A stretch of DNA of 41,336 bases from contig URAM01000019.1 in assembly GCA_900545815.1 (NCBI GenBank), positions 1 through 41,336 of the forward strand, read 5' to 3'. The position numbers and the translations under genes are program-made. The DNA comes from an uncultured Eubacteriales bacterium. Its GTDB lineage: Bacteria > Bacillota > Clostridia > Oscillospirales > Oscillospiraceae. Below the pieces are notes generated by a model. It ran no database searches. It was not told where the DNA came from and was given only the letters and a program-made list of their open reading frames with translations. Of the stretch, positions 1 to 5,983 are shown piece by piece (the first letter of the stretch is position 1; every line of letters starts with the position of its first letter).

Positions 1-2
1 GT

Positions 3-206
3 CTGGACAAGACCAACATCATCCACTGCCCCATCGGCAAGGTCTCCTTCGGCGCAGAAAAGCTGGAAGAAAACTTCAATGCACTGGTCGGCGCTATCCT
101 CAAGGCAAAGCCCGCCGCTGCAAAGGGTCAGTATATCAAGAGCTGCACCCTGGCTTCCACCATGGGCCCTGGCGTCCGTGTGAACCCTGCAAAGCTGTCC
201 AACTAA
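3..206 (+). CDS. rplA: 50S ribosomal protein L1, C-terminal part
   Basis: This is the last 67 codons of ribosomal protein L1, open at the left edge of the window and ending in TAA. L1 binds 23S rRNA at the mobile L1 stalk and helps release deacylated tRNA. The visible part contains the conserved L1 C-terminal pattern with TNIIHCPIGKVSF followed by KSCTLASTMGPGV. The usual bacterial order rplK-rplA-rplJ-rplL holds here: rplJ starts 236 bases downstream behind its own promoter and leader. The start and the rest of the protein lie outside the window, so nothing can be said about them. Confidence 0.93.
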   Translation: MDKTNIIHCPIGKVSFGAEKLEENFNALVGAILKAKPAAAKGQYIKSCTLASTMGPGVRVNPAKLSN

Positions 207-245
207 GAGAGTTTTTTCAAGAACCGTAAAAAACAGGACAGCGGG

Positions 246-274
246 TTGACAAATCCGCTGTCCTGTGATATGAT
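246..274 (+). promoter_or_regulatory. Sigma-A promoter for rplJ-rplL
   Basis: TTGACA at 246-251 and TATGAT at 269-274 are separated by 17 bases, close to the vegetative consensus. Transcription would start near 281, at the 5' end of the L10-type leader. This allows rplJL to be made apart from the upstream rplKA message. Confidence 0.8.
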
Positions 275-282
275 ATTCACTG

Positions 283-420
283 CGTTCAGAGACAGCAGGC
301 ACATAAGTCTAACGGCGCAAGCCACCTGCCGAGAGTGCATATTCGAAAAAAGTGACGTCCCCTGTGACGGTTATAGCTTGAATGTGCCATCCTCCTGTCC
401 TTCTGACGCGGAGGATTTTT
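283..420 (+). ncRNA. L10-type ribosomal leader RNA (rplJ autoregulation)
   Basis: The untranslated leader before rplJ contains GACAGCAGGC (290-299) and CACCTGCCGAG, the recognisable paired core of the Firmicute L10 leader. The family is bound by the L10(L12)4 complex, which then limits further rplJL synthesis. Here the leader ends in an intrinsic terminator hairpin (389-420), so control is probably by transcription attenuation. The family assignment rests on core sequence and position and was not scored against a covariance model. Confidence 0.75.
389..420 (+). terminator. Attenuator hairpin of the L10 leader
   Basis: ATCCTCC (389-395) pairs with GGAGGAT (410-416) over a 14-base loop and runs into five T residues. 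It lies 22 bases before the rplJ start codon, inside the leader, so it is more likely a regulated attenuator than an end-of-gene terminator. Confidence 0.7.
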
Positions 421-442
421 CTTATAGTGAGGTGAAATCAAT

Positions 443-976
443 ATGCCTAACGCAAAAGTATTGGAGTCTAAAAAGGCCGTTGTCGCCGCTCTGGTCGAGC
501 AGCTCAAGAATGCGCAGTCTGGTGTACTGGTGGACTACAGTGGTATCACCGTTGCGGAAGATACCGAGCTGCGCGCAAAGCTGCGCGAAGGCGAGGTCAA
601 GTACGGTGTCGTAAAGAACAACATGGTTCGTCGTGCGCTGGATGCATCCGGCCTGCAGGAACTGGATTCCGTTCTGGAAGGTACCACTTCTCTGGCCACC
701 GGCGAAGAAGACCCCATCGCTCCCATCCGGATCATCGCTGACTACGCAAAGCAGCTGGGGAAGGAGAAGTTCCACATCAAGGCTGCCTTCATGGAAGGCA
801 AGATTCTGAGCGATGACGAGATCGCAAAGCTGTCCGCACTGTCCTCTAAGAAGGATCTGCAGGCACAGGCCATGGGCACCCTGCTGGCACCCATCGTCAG
901 CCTGGCCGCTGTCCTGGCAGCCATCGTCGAGTCCAAGGGCGGCGCTCCCGCAGAGGAAGCTCCCGCTGCTGAATAA
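443..976 (+). CDS. rplJ: 50S ribosomal protein L10
   Basis: A 177-residue protein that forms the base of the L7/L12 stalk, anchoring L7/L12 dimers on the ribosome next to L11. It begins MPNAKVLESKKAVV and has the L10 pattern GVLVDYSGITVAEDTELR and VKNNMVRRAL, with an Ala/Glu-rich C-terminal tail that continues the L12-binding helix. Length is normal for the family. The start follows GAGGTG at 429-434 with good spacing. A short hairpin (CCGAGG 996-1001 with CCTCGG 1017-1022) lies in the 86-base gap before rplL and may affect the higher expression needed for rplL. Confidence 0.97.
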   Translation: MPNAKVLESKKAVVAALVEQLKNAQSGVLVDYSGITVAEDTELRAKLREGEVKYGVVKNNMVRRALDASGLQELDSVLEGTTSLATGEEDPIAPIRIIADYAKQLGKEKFHIKAAFMEGKILSDDEIAKLSALSSKKDLQAQAMGTLLAPIVSLAAVLAAIVESKGGAPAEEAPAAE

Positions 977-1062
977 TCATTCGGCAAACACCACGCCGAG
1001 GAGAAAATTTCAAAAACCTCGGTCTGATTTTGAACTGATCTACATTTTAGGAGGTTACTATC

Positions 1063-1443
1063 ATGGCAAGCGAAAAGATTACTGCTCTGATTGAAGAAGT
1101 AAAGAACCTGTCCGTCCTGGAGCTGTCCGAACTGGTCAAGGCTCTGGAAGAAGAATTCGGCGTTTCCGCAGCAGCAATGGCAGCACCCGCAGCAGGCGCT
1201 GGCGCAGCAGCAGAAGCAGCAGAAGAAAAGACTGAATTCGACGTCGTCCTGGAAGGCTTCGACGCAGCAGCAAAGATCAAGGTCATCAAGATCGTCCGCG
1301 AAGTCACCGGCCTGGGCCTGGCTGACGCAAAGGCAGCTGTCGAAGGCGCTCCCACCACTCTGAAGGAAGCAGTCTCCAAGGAAGATGGCGAAGAAATCAA
1401 GGCAAAGATCGAAGGCGTAGGCGGCAAGGTCGCTCTGAAGTAA
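1063..1443 (+). CDS. rplL: 50S ribosomal protein L7/L12
   Basis: A 126-residue acidic stalk protein that recruits and activates translational GTPases (EF-Tu, EF-G, IF2). The N-terminal dimerisation domain (about 1-35, ending VSAAAMA), an Ala/Glu-rich hinge (about 36-55) and the C-terminal domain with KIKVIKIVREVTGLGL and the conserved LADAKAAVEGAP are all intact. A strong AGGAGG (1049-1054) precedes ATG, in keeping with the several copies per ribosome. It is the last gene of the operon: a long perfect hairpin follows 26 bases after the stop. Confidence 0.98.
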   Translation: MASEKITALIEEVKNLSVLELSELVKALEEEFGVSAAAMAAPAAGAGAAAEAAEEKTEFDVVLEGFDAAAKIKVIKIVREVTGLGLADAKAAVEGAPTTLKEAVSKEDGEEIKAKIEGVGGKVALK

Positions 1444-1469
1444 TTCGATCCTGGATTCCAAAGCAAGCG

Positions 1470-1505
1470 AACAAGAGCCGTATGCAGATGCATACGGCTC
1501 TTGTT
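1470..1505 (+). terminator. Terminator after rplL
   Basis: A perfect 16-base-pair stem (1470-1485 with 1490-1505) closed by a four-base loop. The trailing T tract is poor (TTGTTGT), so stem strength probably does most of the work. Confidence 0.75.
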
Positions 1506-1529
1506 GTAGGATGATGGGGGAGCAGCCAA

Positions 1530-1626
1530 GACGGAGGCAGTGCCTGTGGAAAACCACCCACCCAAGGCTCCTTCCATGCATGGAGGGAGCTGTCGCCGCA
1601 AGGCGACTGAGGGAGGCGGCTCCGCA
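1530..1626 (+). repeat. Dispersed palindromic repeat, copy 1 (divergent)
   Basis: Starts GACGGAGGCAGTGCCTG and contains CCCAAGGCTCC followed by two hairpins: GCTCC...GGAGC around 1567-1590 and GTCGCC-GCAA-GGCGAC at 1592-1607, then ACTGAGGGAG. The same order of elements recurs at 4823-4921, 27657-27720 and, inverted, at 24386-24452. In this copy the second stem has changed from GTCAGC/GCTGAC to GTCGCC/GGCGAC with pairing kept, which suggests selection for structure or descent from a related subfamily. Confidence 0.7.
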
Positions 1627-1637
1627 CAAGCACAGCG

Positions 1638-1832
1638 TCACTCCGTCTCCGGCAGATTCACCTGGGGCAGCTGCCCCGCCAGAAGCGCCAAGTTATCCCC
1701 CAAGACCGTGAAGAATGCGGACAGCAAACTCAGCTCTTGTGTCGAACGACCCTCTGCCAGCTGTAGGGCAAGGATAGCGGCTGTGGTCACCCACATACCA
1801 CCAGAAGAACTGGATTCGGCCAAGTGGAACAC
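1638..1832 (-). CDS. Small DUF6774-like protein
   Basis: A 64-residue reading frame starting at GTG (1830-1832) behind AGGAAGGG. The spacing to GTG is tight; a TTG three codons further in is an alternative start. The protein has a central hydrophobic helix (MWVTTAAILALQLAEG) and then ELSLLSAFFTVLGDNLALLA. From memory this matches the small clostridial family DUF6774, whose members end in a similar LLxxxFTQLGDTLATI block. Function is unknown. It lies alone on the minus strand between the rplL terminator and def, with the dispersed repeat just after its stop. It could still be a chance frame, but the amphipathic pattern argues for a real gene. Confidence 0.5.
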   Translation of the reverse strand: MFHLAESSSSGGMWVTTAAILALQLAEGRSTQELSLLSAFFTVLGDNLALLAGQLPQVNLPETE

Positions 1833-1898
1833 CCCCTTCCTACCAGTCTATGACCGAGCAGAGGAAAAGGGGAGCGGCGAAAGAAAGAAGGACACAGC

Positions 1899-2312
1899 AT
1901 GATTCAACCCATTATGAAAGACCCGATCTTCCTGGCGCAGCCCGCAGCGGATGCCACTCCGGCGGACAAGCAGACCGCTCAGGATCTGCTGGATACCCTC
2001 GTAGCCTGCAAAGGCGCCTGTGTGGGAATGGCCGCCAATATGATCGGTGTCTGCAAACGCATCATCGCCTTCGAGTGCGGCGAAAATGACTACATGATTA
2101 TGTACAACCCAGAGATCGTCAAGATGTCTCAGCCCTACCAGGCAGAGGAGGGCTGTCTCTCCCTGGAGGGCACCCGCAAGACCAAGCGCTGGAAATCCAT
2201 CAAGGTGCGCTACCAGAACGAGGAGTTTCAGGAGCGGTTCAAGACCTTTACCGGCTGGACGGCGGAGATCATCCAGCACGAGATCGACCATTGCAGCGGC
2301 ATTTTGATCTGA
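1899..2312 (+). CDS. def: Peptide deformylase family protein (atypical)
   Basis: A 137-residue protein of the peptide deformylase fold, which removes the N-formyl group from new proteins using a metal ion. Motif 2 (EGCLS) and motif 3 (QHEIDH) supply the metal ligands Cys, His and His and the catalytic Glu. Motif 1 reads GVGMAANMIG where active enzymes have GxGxAAxQxG, so the conserved Gln is Met. The protein is also shorter than the usual 150-190 residues. It is probably a member of a short clostridial subfamily; activity cannot be assumed. ATG follows GAAGGACA. The trmH-type gene starts 31 bases downstream and is probably cotranscribed. Confidence 0.85.
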   Translation: MIQPIMKDPIFLAQPAADATPADKQTAQDLLDTLVACKGACVGMAANMIGVCKRIIAFECGENDYMIMYNPEIVKMSQPYQAEEGCLSLEGTRKTKRWKSIKVRYQNEEFQERFKTFTGWTAEIIQHEIDHCSGILI

Positions 2313-2343
2313 GGAACCAAAGGGGAAGAAAGAAGGGATATTT

Positions 2344-3171
2344 GTGGTAAACGTCAGAGAGATCACCGACTTTTCCGCACCGGAACTGGACGTCTATGCC
2401 CGCCTGACCGAGAATCAACTGGTGAATCGGGCGGAGCCAGAGAAGGGGATGTTCATCGCCGAAAGCCCCCTGGTCATCGGCCGTGCCCTGGACGCCGGCT
2501 ACACCCCCGTGTCCTTCCTGATGGAACCCAAAGACGTGGAGACGCGGGGCAAAGCCCTCCTAGAGCGCTGCGGCAGCATCCCCGTCTACGTGGCCGAGCT
2601 GGACGTGCTCACCCAGCTCACCGGCTTCCACCTGACCCGTGGGATGCTCTGCGCCATGTACCGGAAGCCCCTGCCTGCGGTGGAGCAGCTCTGCGCCAAC
2701 GCAAAACGCATCGCCGTCTTGGAGGACGTCATGAACCCCACCAACATCGGCGCCATCATCCGCTCCGCCGCCGCCCTCCACATGGATGCCCTGGTGCTCA
2801 CCAGCGCTTGCAGTGACCCTCTCTACCGGAGAGCCATTCGGGTCAGCATGGGCAACGTCTTTCAGATCCCCTGGACGTACTTCCCCAAGGGCGCTGATTG
2901 GACGAACCAACTGCACCAGCTGGGCTTCAAGACCGTGGCCATGGCGCTGAAAGAGGACTCTTTGGACATCTACGACCCACGCCTTCAGCAAGAGGACAAG
3001 TTGGCGGTGGTGCTGGGTACCGAAGGGAACGGCCTGGCGGCGGAGACCATCGCCCACTGTGATTATACCGTCCGTATCCCCATGTCCCACGGTGTGGATT
3101 CCCTGAACGTGGCCGCTGCCAGCGCCGTGGCCTTCTATCAGCTGGGACTGCTCCACGACCGGAACCGGTGA
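2344..3171 (+). CDS. TrmH/SpoU-family RNA 2'-O-methyltransferase
   Basis: A 275-residue SPOUT-class methyltransferase that would transfer a methyl group from S-adenosylmethionine to a ribose 2'-OH in rRNA or tRNA. An N-terminal substrate-binding domain (about 1-105) precedes the knotted catalytic domain with motif 1 NPTNIGAIIRSAAALHMDA, motif 2 LGTEGNGLA and motif 3 IPMSHGVDSLNVAAASAV. The start is GTG behind AGAAGGGA. Family members (RlmB, TrmH, TsnR-like) are not separable by eye, so no symbol is given. It follows def closely and is closed by a strong terminator at 3185-3228. Confidence 0.93.
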   Translation: MVNVREITDFSAPELDVYARLTENQLVNRAEPEKGMFIAESPLVIGRALDAGYTPVSFLMEPKDVETRGKALLERCGSIPVYVAELDVLTQLTGFHLTRGMLCAMYRKPLPAVEQLCANAKRIAVLEDVMNPTNIGAIIRSAAALHMDALVLTSACSDPLYRRAIRVSMGNVFQIPWTYFPKGADWTNQLHQLGFKTVAMALKEDSLDIYDPRLQQEDKLAVVLGTEGNGLAAETIAHCDYTVRIPMSHGVDSLNVAAASAVAFYQLGLLHDRNR

Positions 3172-3184
3172 GCCATCGCCAGAC

Positions 3185-3228
3185 AAAACCCCCTGACACA
3201 GGTGAAAGCGCCTGCATCAGGGGGTTTT
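3185..3228. terminator. Bidirectional terminator between the TrmH gene and metY
   Basis: AAAACCCCCTGA (3185-3196) pairs with TCAGGGGGTTTT (3217-3228), with A and T tracts on both sides. It lies between convergent genes and can serve either strand. Confidence 0.85.
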
Positions 3229-3272
3229 GCTTGGGTTTGATTTCAAATTTATGTAGGAGGAAAAGTGAGAAC

Positions 3273-4565
3273 TCAGCCTTCCCGTACAGCGTCAAACGCC
3301 TGGTCTAGGTCGGCGAGAATATCATCAATGTGTTCGGTGCCGATGGACAACCGAATGGTGGTGGGACGGATGCCGCAGGCCAGCAGCTCTGCTTCGTCCA
3401 GCTGAGAGTGGGTGGTGGAAGCGGGATGGATGACCAGCGACTTCACATCCGCCACATTGGCCAGCAGGGAGAACAGCTTCAGCGACTCCGTGAACCGCTT
3501 GGCCTGTTCCTCGGTGCCCTTCAGCTCAAAGGTGAAGATGGAGCCGGCTCCGTTGGGGAAGTGAGCATCGTAGAGCTCCTTCTGATGCCCGCCGGACAGG
3601 GAGGGATGGTTCACCTGCGCCACCTGGGGGTGATGGTTCAGATAATCCACCACCTTTAAGGCGTTCTCCACATGGCGTTCTACCCGCAAAGAGAGGGTCT
3701 CCAACCCCTGCAAGAGCAGGAAGGAGTTGAAGGGGGAGATGACCGCGCCCTGATCTCTCATCAGCGTGGTGCGCAGCTTCATGATGTAAGCCAGATCGCC
3801 GCAGGCTTCCGTGAACACCACCCCGTGATAGGAGGGATTGGGCTGGCTCAGCCCAGGGAACTTGCCGCTGCCCGCCCAGTCAAATTTGCCGGAGTCCACG
3901 ACCACGCCGCCCATGACCGTGCCATGTCCGCCGATGAACTTGGTGGCGGAGTGAACCACAATGTCCGCACCGTGTTCGATGGGGCGCAGCAGATAGGGGG
4001 TGGCGAAGGTGTTGTCCACCACCAGGGGGATGTGGTGGCGGTGCGCCACTTCCGCCAGAGCTTCCAGGTCGGCGATGTCCCCGTTGGGGTTGCCCAGAGT
4101 CTCAGCGTAGACCAGCTTGGTGTTGGGCTGGATGGCCGCCTCGAAAGCCGCCGGATCAGCCGGATCGGCAAAGGTCACGTCCAGCCCCTGATCCTTCAGG
4201 GTGTGGGCGAACAGGTTGTAAGTGCCGCCGTACAGATTGGCAGAGGAGACGATATGATCGCCGGCCACCGCAATGTTCTGCACCGCATAGGTGATCGCCG
4301 CCGCCCCAGAGGCCGTCATCAGCGCCGCCGCGCCGCTCTCCAGCGCGGCCAGCCGCTGTTCCAGCACATCGGAGGTGGGGTTCATCAGACGGGTGTAGAT
4401 GTTGCCGCCCTCGGTCAGCCCAAATCGACCGGCTGCCTGGGCAGCGTCCTGGAACACATAGGAGGTGGTAGCGTAGATGGGCACTGCTCTTGCGTCGGTG
4501 GTGGGGTCGGGGTGTTCTTGACCAACGTGGAGCTGTAAAGTCTCAAAGTGATAGTTGTTGCTCAT
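3273..4565 (-). CDS. metY: O-acetylhomoserine sulfhydrylase
   Basis: A 430-residue PLP enzyme of the Cys/Met metabolism family that makes homocysteine from O-acetylhomoserine and sulfide. The PLP lysine is about residue 209 in VHSATKFIGGHG; other family signatures are ATTSYVF near the N-terminus, YTRLMNPTSDVLEQRLA and VVDNTFATPYL. Length matches MetY rather than the shorter cystathionine synthases (about 380). ATG follows AAAGGAAG. The gene stands alone with its own promoter (4719-4746), a leader of about 150 bases and a palindrome over the promoter. I see no SAM riboswitch in the leader, so repression at the DNA level is more likely. Confidence 0.95.
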   Translation of the reverse strand: MSNNYHFETLQLHVGQEHPDPTTDARAVPIYATTSYVFQDAAQAAGRFGLTEGGNIYTRLMNPTSDVLEQRLAALESGAAALMTASGAAAITYAVQNIAVAGDHIVSSANLYGGTYNLFAHTLKDQGLDVTFADPADPAAFEAAIQPNTKLVYAETLGNPNGDIADLEALAEVAHRHHIPLVVDNTFATPYLLRPIEHGADIVVHSATKFIGGHGTVMGGVVVDSGKFDWAGSGKFPGLSQPNPSYHGVVFTEACGDLAYIMKLRTTLMRDQGAVISPFNSFLLLQGLETLSLRVERHVENALKVVDYLNHHPQVAQVNHPSLSGGHQKELYDAHFPNGAGSIFTFELKGTEEQAKRFTESLKLFSLLANVADVKSLVIHPASTTHSQLDEAELLACGIRPTTIRLSIGTEHIDDILADLDQAFDAVREG

Positions 4566-4718
4566 AATAGGCTTCCTTTCTGAACGAATGATATGGGGAT
4601 TGGGGTAGAAATGAGGAGGAAAAGGGCATTACATTCGTCCAAAGCGGAAGTTCCGGCGCAACAGCCGAGGAAATTGTCGTGTCATAATCGTTTCCCACCA
4701 ATCTTGTAGGGTGCTTTT

Positions 4719-4750
4719 ATTATACCTATTATTCCTACTAATTCAATAGG
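4719..4750 (-). promoter_or_regulatory. metY promoter with overlapping palindromic operator
   Basis: On the minus strand TTGAAT (4741-4746) and TATAAT (4719-4724) are 16 bases apart. The imperfect palindrome CCTACTAATTCAATAGG (4734-4750) covers the -35 box, and a third CCTATT arm lies at 4725-4730 in the spacer. The arrangement suits a repressor; an Rrf2-type (CymR-like) cysteine or sulfur regulator is a guess from the gene's role. Confidence 0.65.
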
Positions 4751-4822
4751 CAATTCAAACAGCTTTTTCGGGGTCGAATTGGTGGTTTTGTAAAACCTGT
4801 CCTAGAAAGGCGCAGGAGCTGG

Positions 4823-4921
4823 GACGGCGGCAGTACCTGCCAGATGCACCGACCCAAGGCTCTCTTGTGCAAAGGGAGCTGTCAGCGTGAGCTGACTGAG
4901 GGATTGGCGGACTGGTACAAC
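4823..4921 (+). repeat. Dispersed palindromic repeat, copy 2
   Basis: Begins GACGGCGGCAGTACCTG as in copy 1, then CCCAAGGCTCTCTTGTGCA, AAAGGGAGCTGTCAGC, GCTGACTGAGGGATTGG and GCGGACTGGTAC. It contains two hairpins (CTCTTGTGCAAAGGGAG and GTCAGC...GCTGAC). Any reading frame through it reflects the repeat and not a gene. Confidence 0.8.
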
Positions 4922-4928
4922 TTATAAA

Positions 4929-4975
4929 AAGAACCACGCAACGTTGGTAATAAGCGTTGGGTGGTTCTTCTTTTG
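4929..4975 (-). terminator. Terminator downstream of the holin/RNA region
   Basis: AAGAACCAC (4929-4937) pairs with GTGGTTCTT (4961-4969), extended by CAACG/CGTTG. On the minus strand the stem runs into TTCTTTTTATA, a better U tract than on the plus strand. It would end a minus-strand transcript from the holin gene through the structured RNA. Confidence 0.75.
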
Positions 4976-4978
4976 ATA

Positions 4979-5144
4979 GGCGCTAAGATAAGGGAGAACC
5001 CCCAGGGTAGGTCAGCATAAGTGCTCATCCTTGTACTCCTACCCGAACCGTCACCCCGCCTGTTGACAGGCGGGGCCTACGCTAAAAACCTGCCCCCGGC
5101 AGGTTTTCTTAACGCTGCGGGGTTCGCCCTTTGTCTCAAGCGCT
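4979..5144. ncRNA. Candidate structured RNA with a four-way junction
   Basis: A gene-free 166-base segment folds into one closing helix and three hairpins. The closing helix pairs 4979-4984 with 5139-5144, AGA 4986-4988 with TCT 5134-5136, AAGGG 4990-4994 with CCCTT 5127-5131, and GAACCCC 4996-5002 with GGGGTTC 5119-5125. Inside are GGGTAGG/CCTACCC (5005-5011/5038-5044, with an inner AGCA-TAAG-TGCT), CCCCGCCTG-TTGA-CAGGCGGGG (5054-5075) and AAAACCTGCC-CCC-GGCAGGTTTT (5085-5107). It begins 30 bases after the holin stop and ends just before a minus-strand terminator, so the minus strand is the likelier transcript. I cannot name the family. SRP RNA, RNase P and tmRNA signatures are absent. Confidence 0.6.
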
Positions 5145-5173
5145 CTGTGGCTTGACCTTCGTGACCGATTACC

Positions 5174-5404
5174 TTATTCTTCCGTGTTTGTCTCCTCACA
5201 CTGCGGCTCCATATTCATCAGCGCGGCCAACACAGCGCTGATGACCACCGCTCCGGCGTTGATGGCCACCGTCTTTACGCTGGCGCCATCGTGGATGCCG
5301 CTGACCCATGCCGCCAGATTGGCTGCCACCACGCCGGCCGCCGCCTGGACGGCGGTGCGCAGGGCACGATAGAGCCACTGGCGAGCTTTGATGCACTCTG
5401 TCAT
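5174..5404 (-). CDS. Holin-like small membrane protein (r1t-type)
   Basis: A 76-residue protein with a short basic N-terminus, RALRTAVQAAAGVVAANLA, and a second hydrophobic segment AINAGAVVISAVLAALM, ending in an acidic tail. This is the pattern of phage r1t-family holins, which carry an RAxRTxxQ motif and two membrane helices and open the membrane for endolysins. No endolysin, portal, terminase or integrase is nearby, so it is an orphan: a prophage relic or a domesticated membrane peptide. AGGAGG lies 10 bases before ATG. Family assignment is by pattern; the function in this setting is not known. Confidence 0.65.
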   Translation of the reverse strand: MTECIKARQWLYRALRTAVQAAAGVVAANLAAWVSGIHDGASVKTVAINAGAVVISAVLAALMNMEPQCEETNTEE

Positions 5405-5545
5405 AGCAATCTCCCTCCTTTCTCCTCTTACAGCATAGCAGATCCCCTATCCCAATGTACGGACTATGCCGGAAAGATGGGGGCGATTGCGGCGTTGACC
5501 GACTCTTTTTGCAGCAATCTGCCCAGGCAAGTGCTGCGGGAGAGG

Positions 5546-5574
5546 TTGACAGGAAAGGCCGGATTCTTTATCAT
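5546..5574 (+). promoter_or_regulatory. Sigma-A promoter for the cupin-sbcDC-nudix unit
   Basis: TTGACA (5546-5551) and TATCAT (5569-5574) with a 17-base spacer. The predicted start near 5581 leaves a short leader before the cupin ATG at 5609. Confidence 0.75.
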
Positions 5575-5608
5575 AAAACCAGACAAAATCCAAAGGAGGA
5601 CAACCACC

Positions 5609-5953
5609 ATGTTGAAAAGAAAGGCAGAAATGACCCACGAGAGCAAGAAGGTCTGGGGCGGCAAGGGCGAACTGGATCTGTGCAAGATCCTGACTCCGGA
5701 GGAGCTGGGCGGCAGAGCCAAGCTGTTCAACATCGTTACCGTAGCGCCCGGTCAGTCCATCGGGCTCCACAGCCACACCGACGACTCCGAGGTGTACTTT
5801 CTGTTGGAAGGGGAGCTGGAAGTGACCGACAACGACACCAAGACCACCATGCACACCGGCGACGCCATGTTCACCGCCGACGGCGGCACCCACAGTGCGG
5901 AAAACTGCACCGGCCAGGTGGCCAAGGTGCTGGCTGTGGTCTTTCCCAGCTGA
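5609..5953 (+). CDS. Small cupin-domain protein
   Basis: A 114-residue single-domain cupin. ATG at 5609 sits 9 bases after AAAGGAGG; upstream in-frame codons are not preceded by a ribosome site. Cupin motif 1 is GLHSHTDDSEVYFLLEGE, with the HxH, Glu and Gly positions, and motif 2 is GDAMFTADGGTHSAEN, which keeps the His but has Asp where Pro is common. The residues for one metal ion are present. Such proteins may be isomerases, dioxygenases or sugar-binding proteins, and the sequence does not decide. It is 30 bases upstream of sbcD and shares its promoter. Confidence 0.85.
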   Translation: MLKRKAEMTHESKKVWGGKGELDLCKILTPEELGGRAKLFNIVTVAPGQSIGLHSHTDDSEVYFLLEGELEVTDNDTKTTMHTGDAMFTADGGTHSAENCTGQVAKVLAVVFPS

Positions 5954-5983
5954 TCTCACAGGACTGACCGGGGAGGGGAGCGG

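Noticed and set aside
3672..4538. Long plus-strand frame opposite metY (also similar frames opposite sbcC, pckA, larB and apgM)
   Set aside because: These frames mirror well-supported genes on the other strand, have no ribosome site and show no protein family features. GC-rich codons leave the opposite frames open.
4566..4712. SAM (S-box) riboswitch in the metY leader
   Set aside because: The conserved core (GAGGGA after a K-turn and the terminator/antiterminator pair) is missing.
5174..5404. A complete prophage around the holin
   Set aside because: All neighbours are ordinary chromosomal genes, and no integrase, structural or lysis partner is present.
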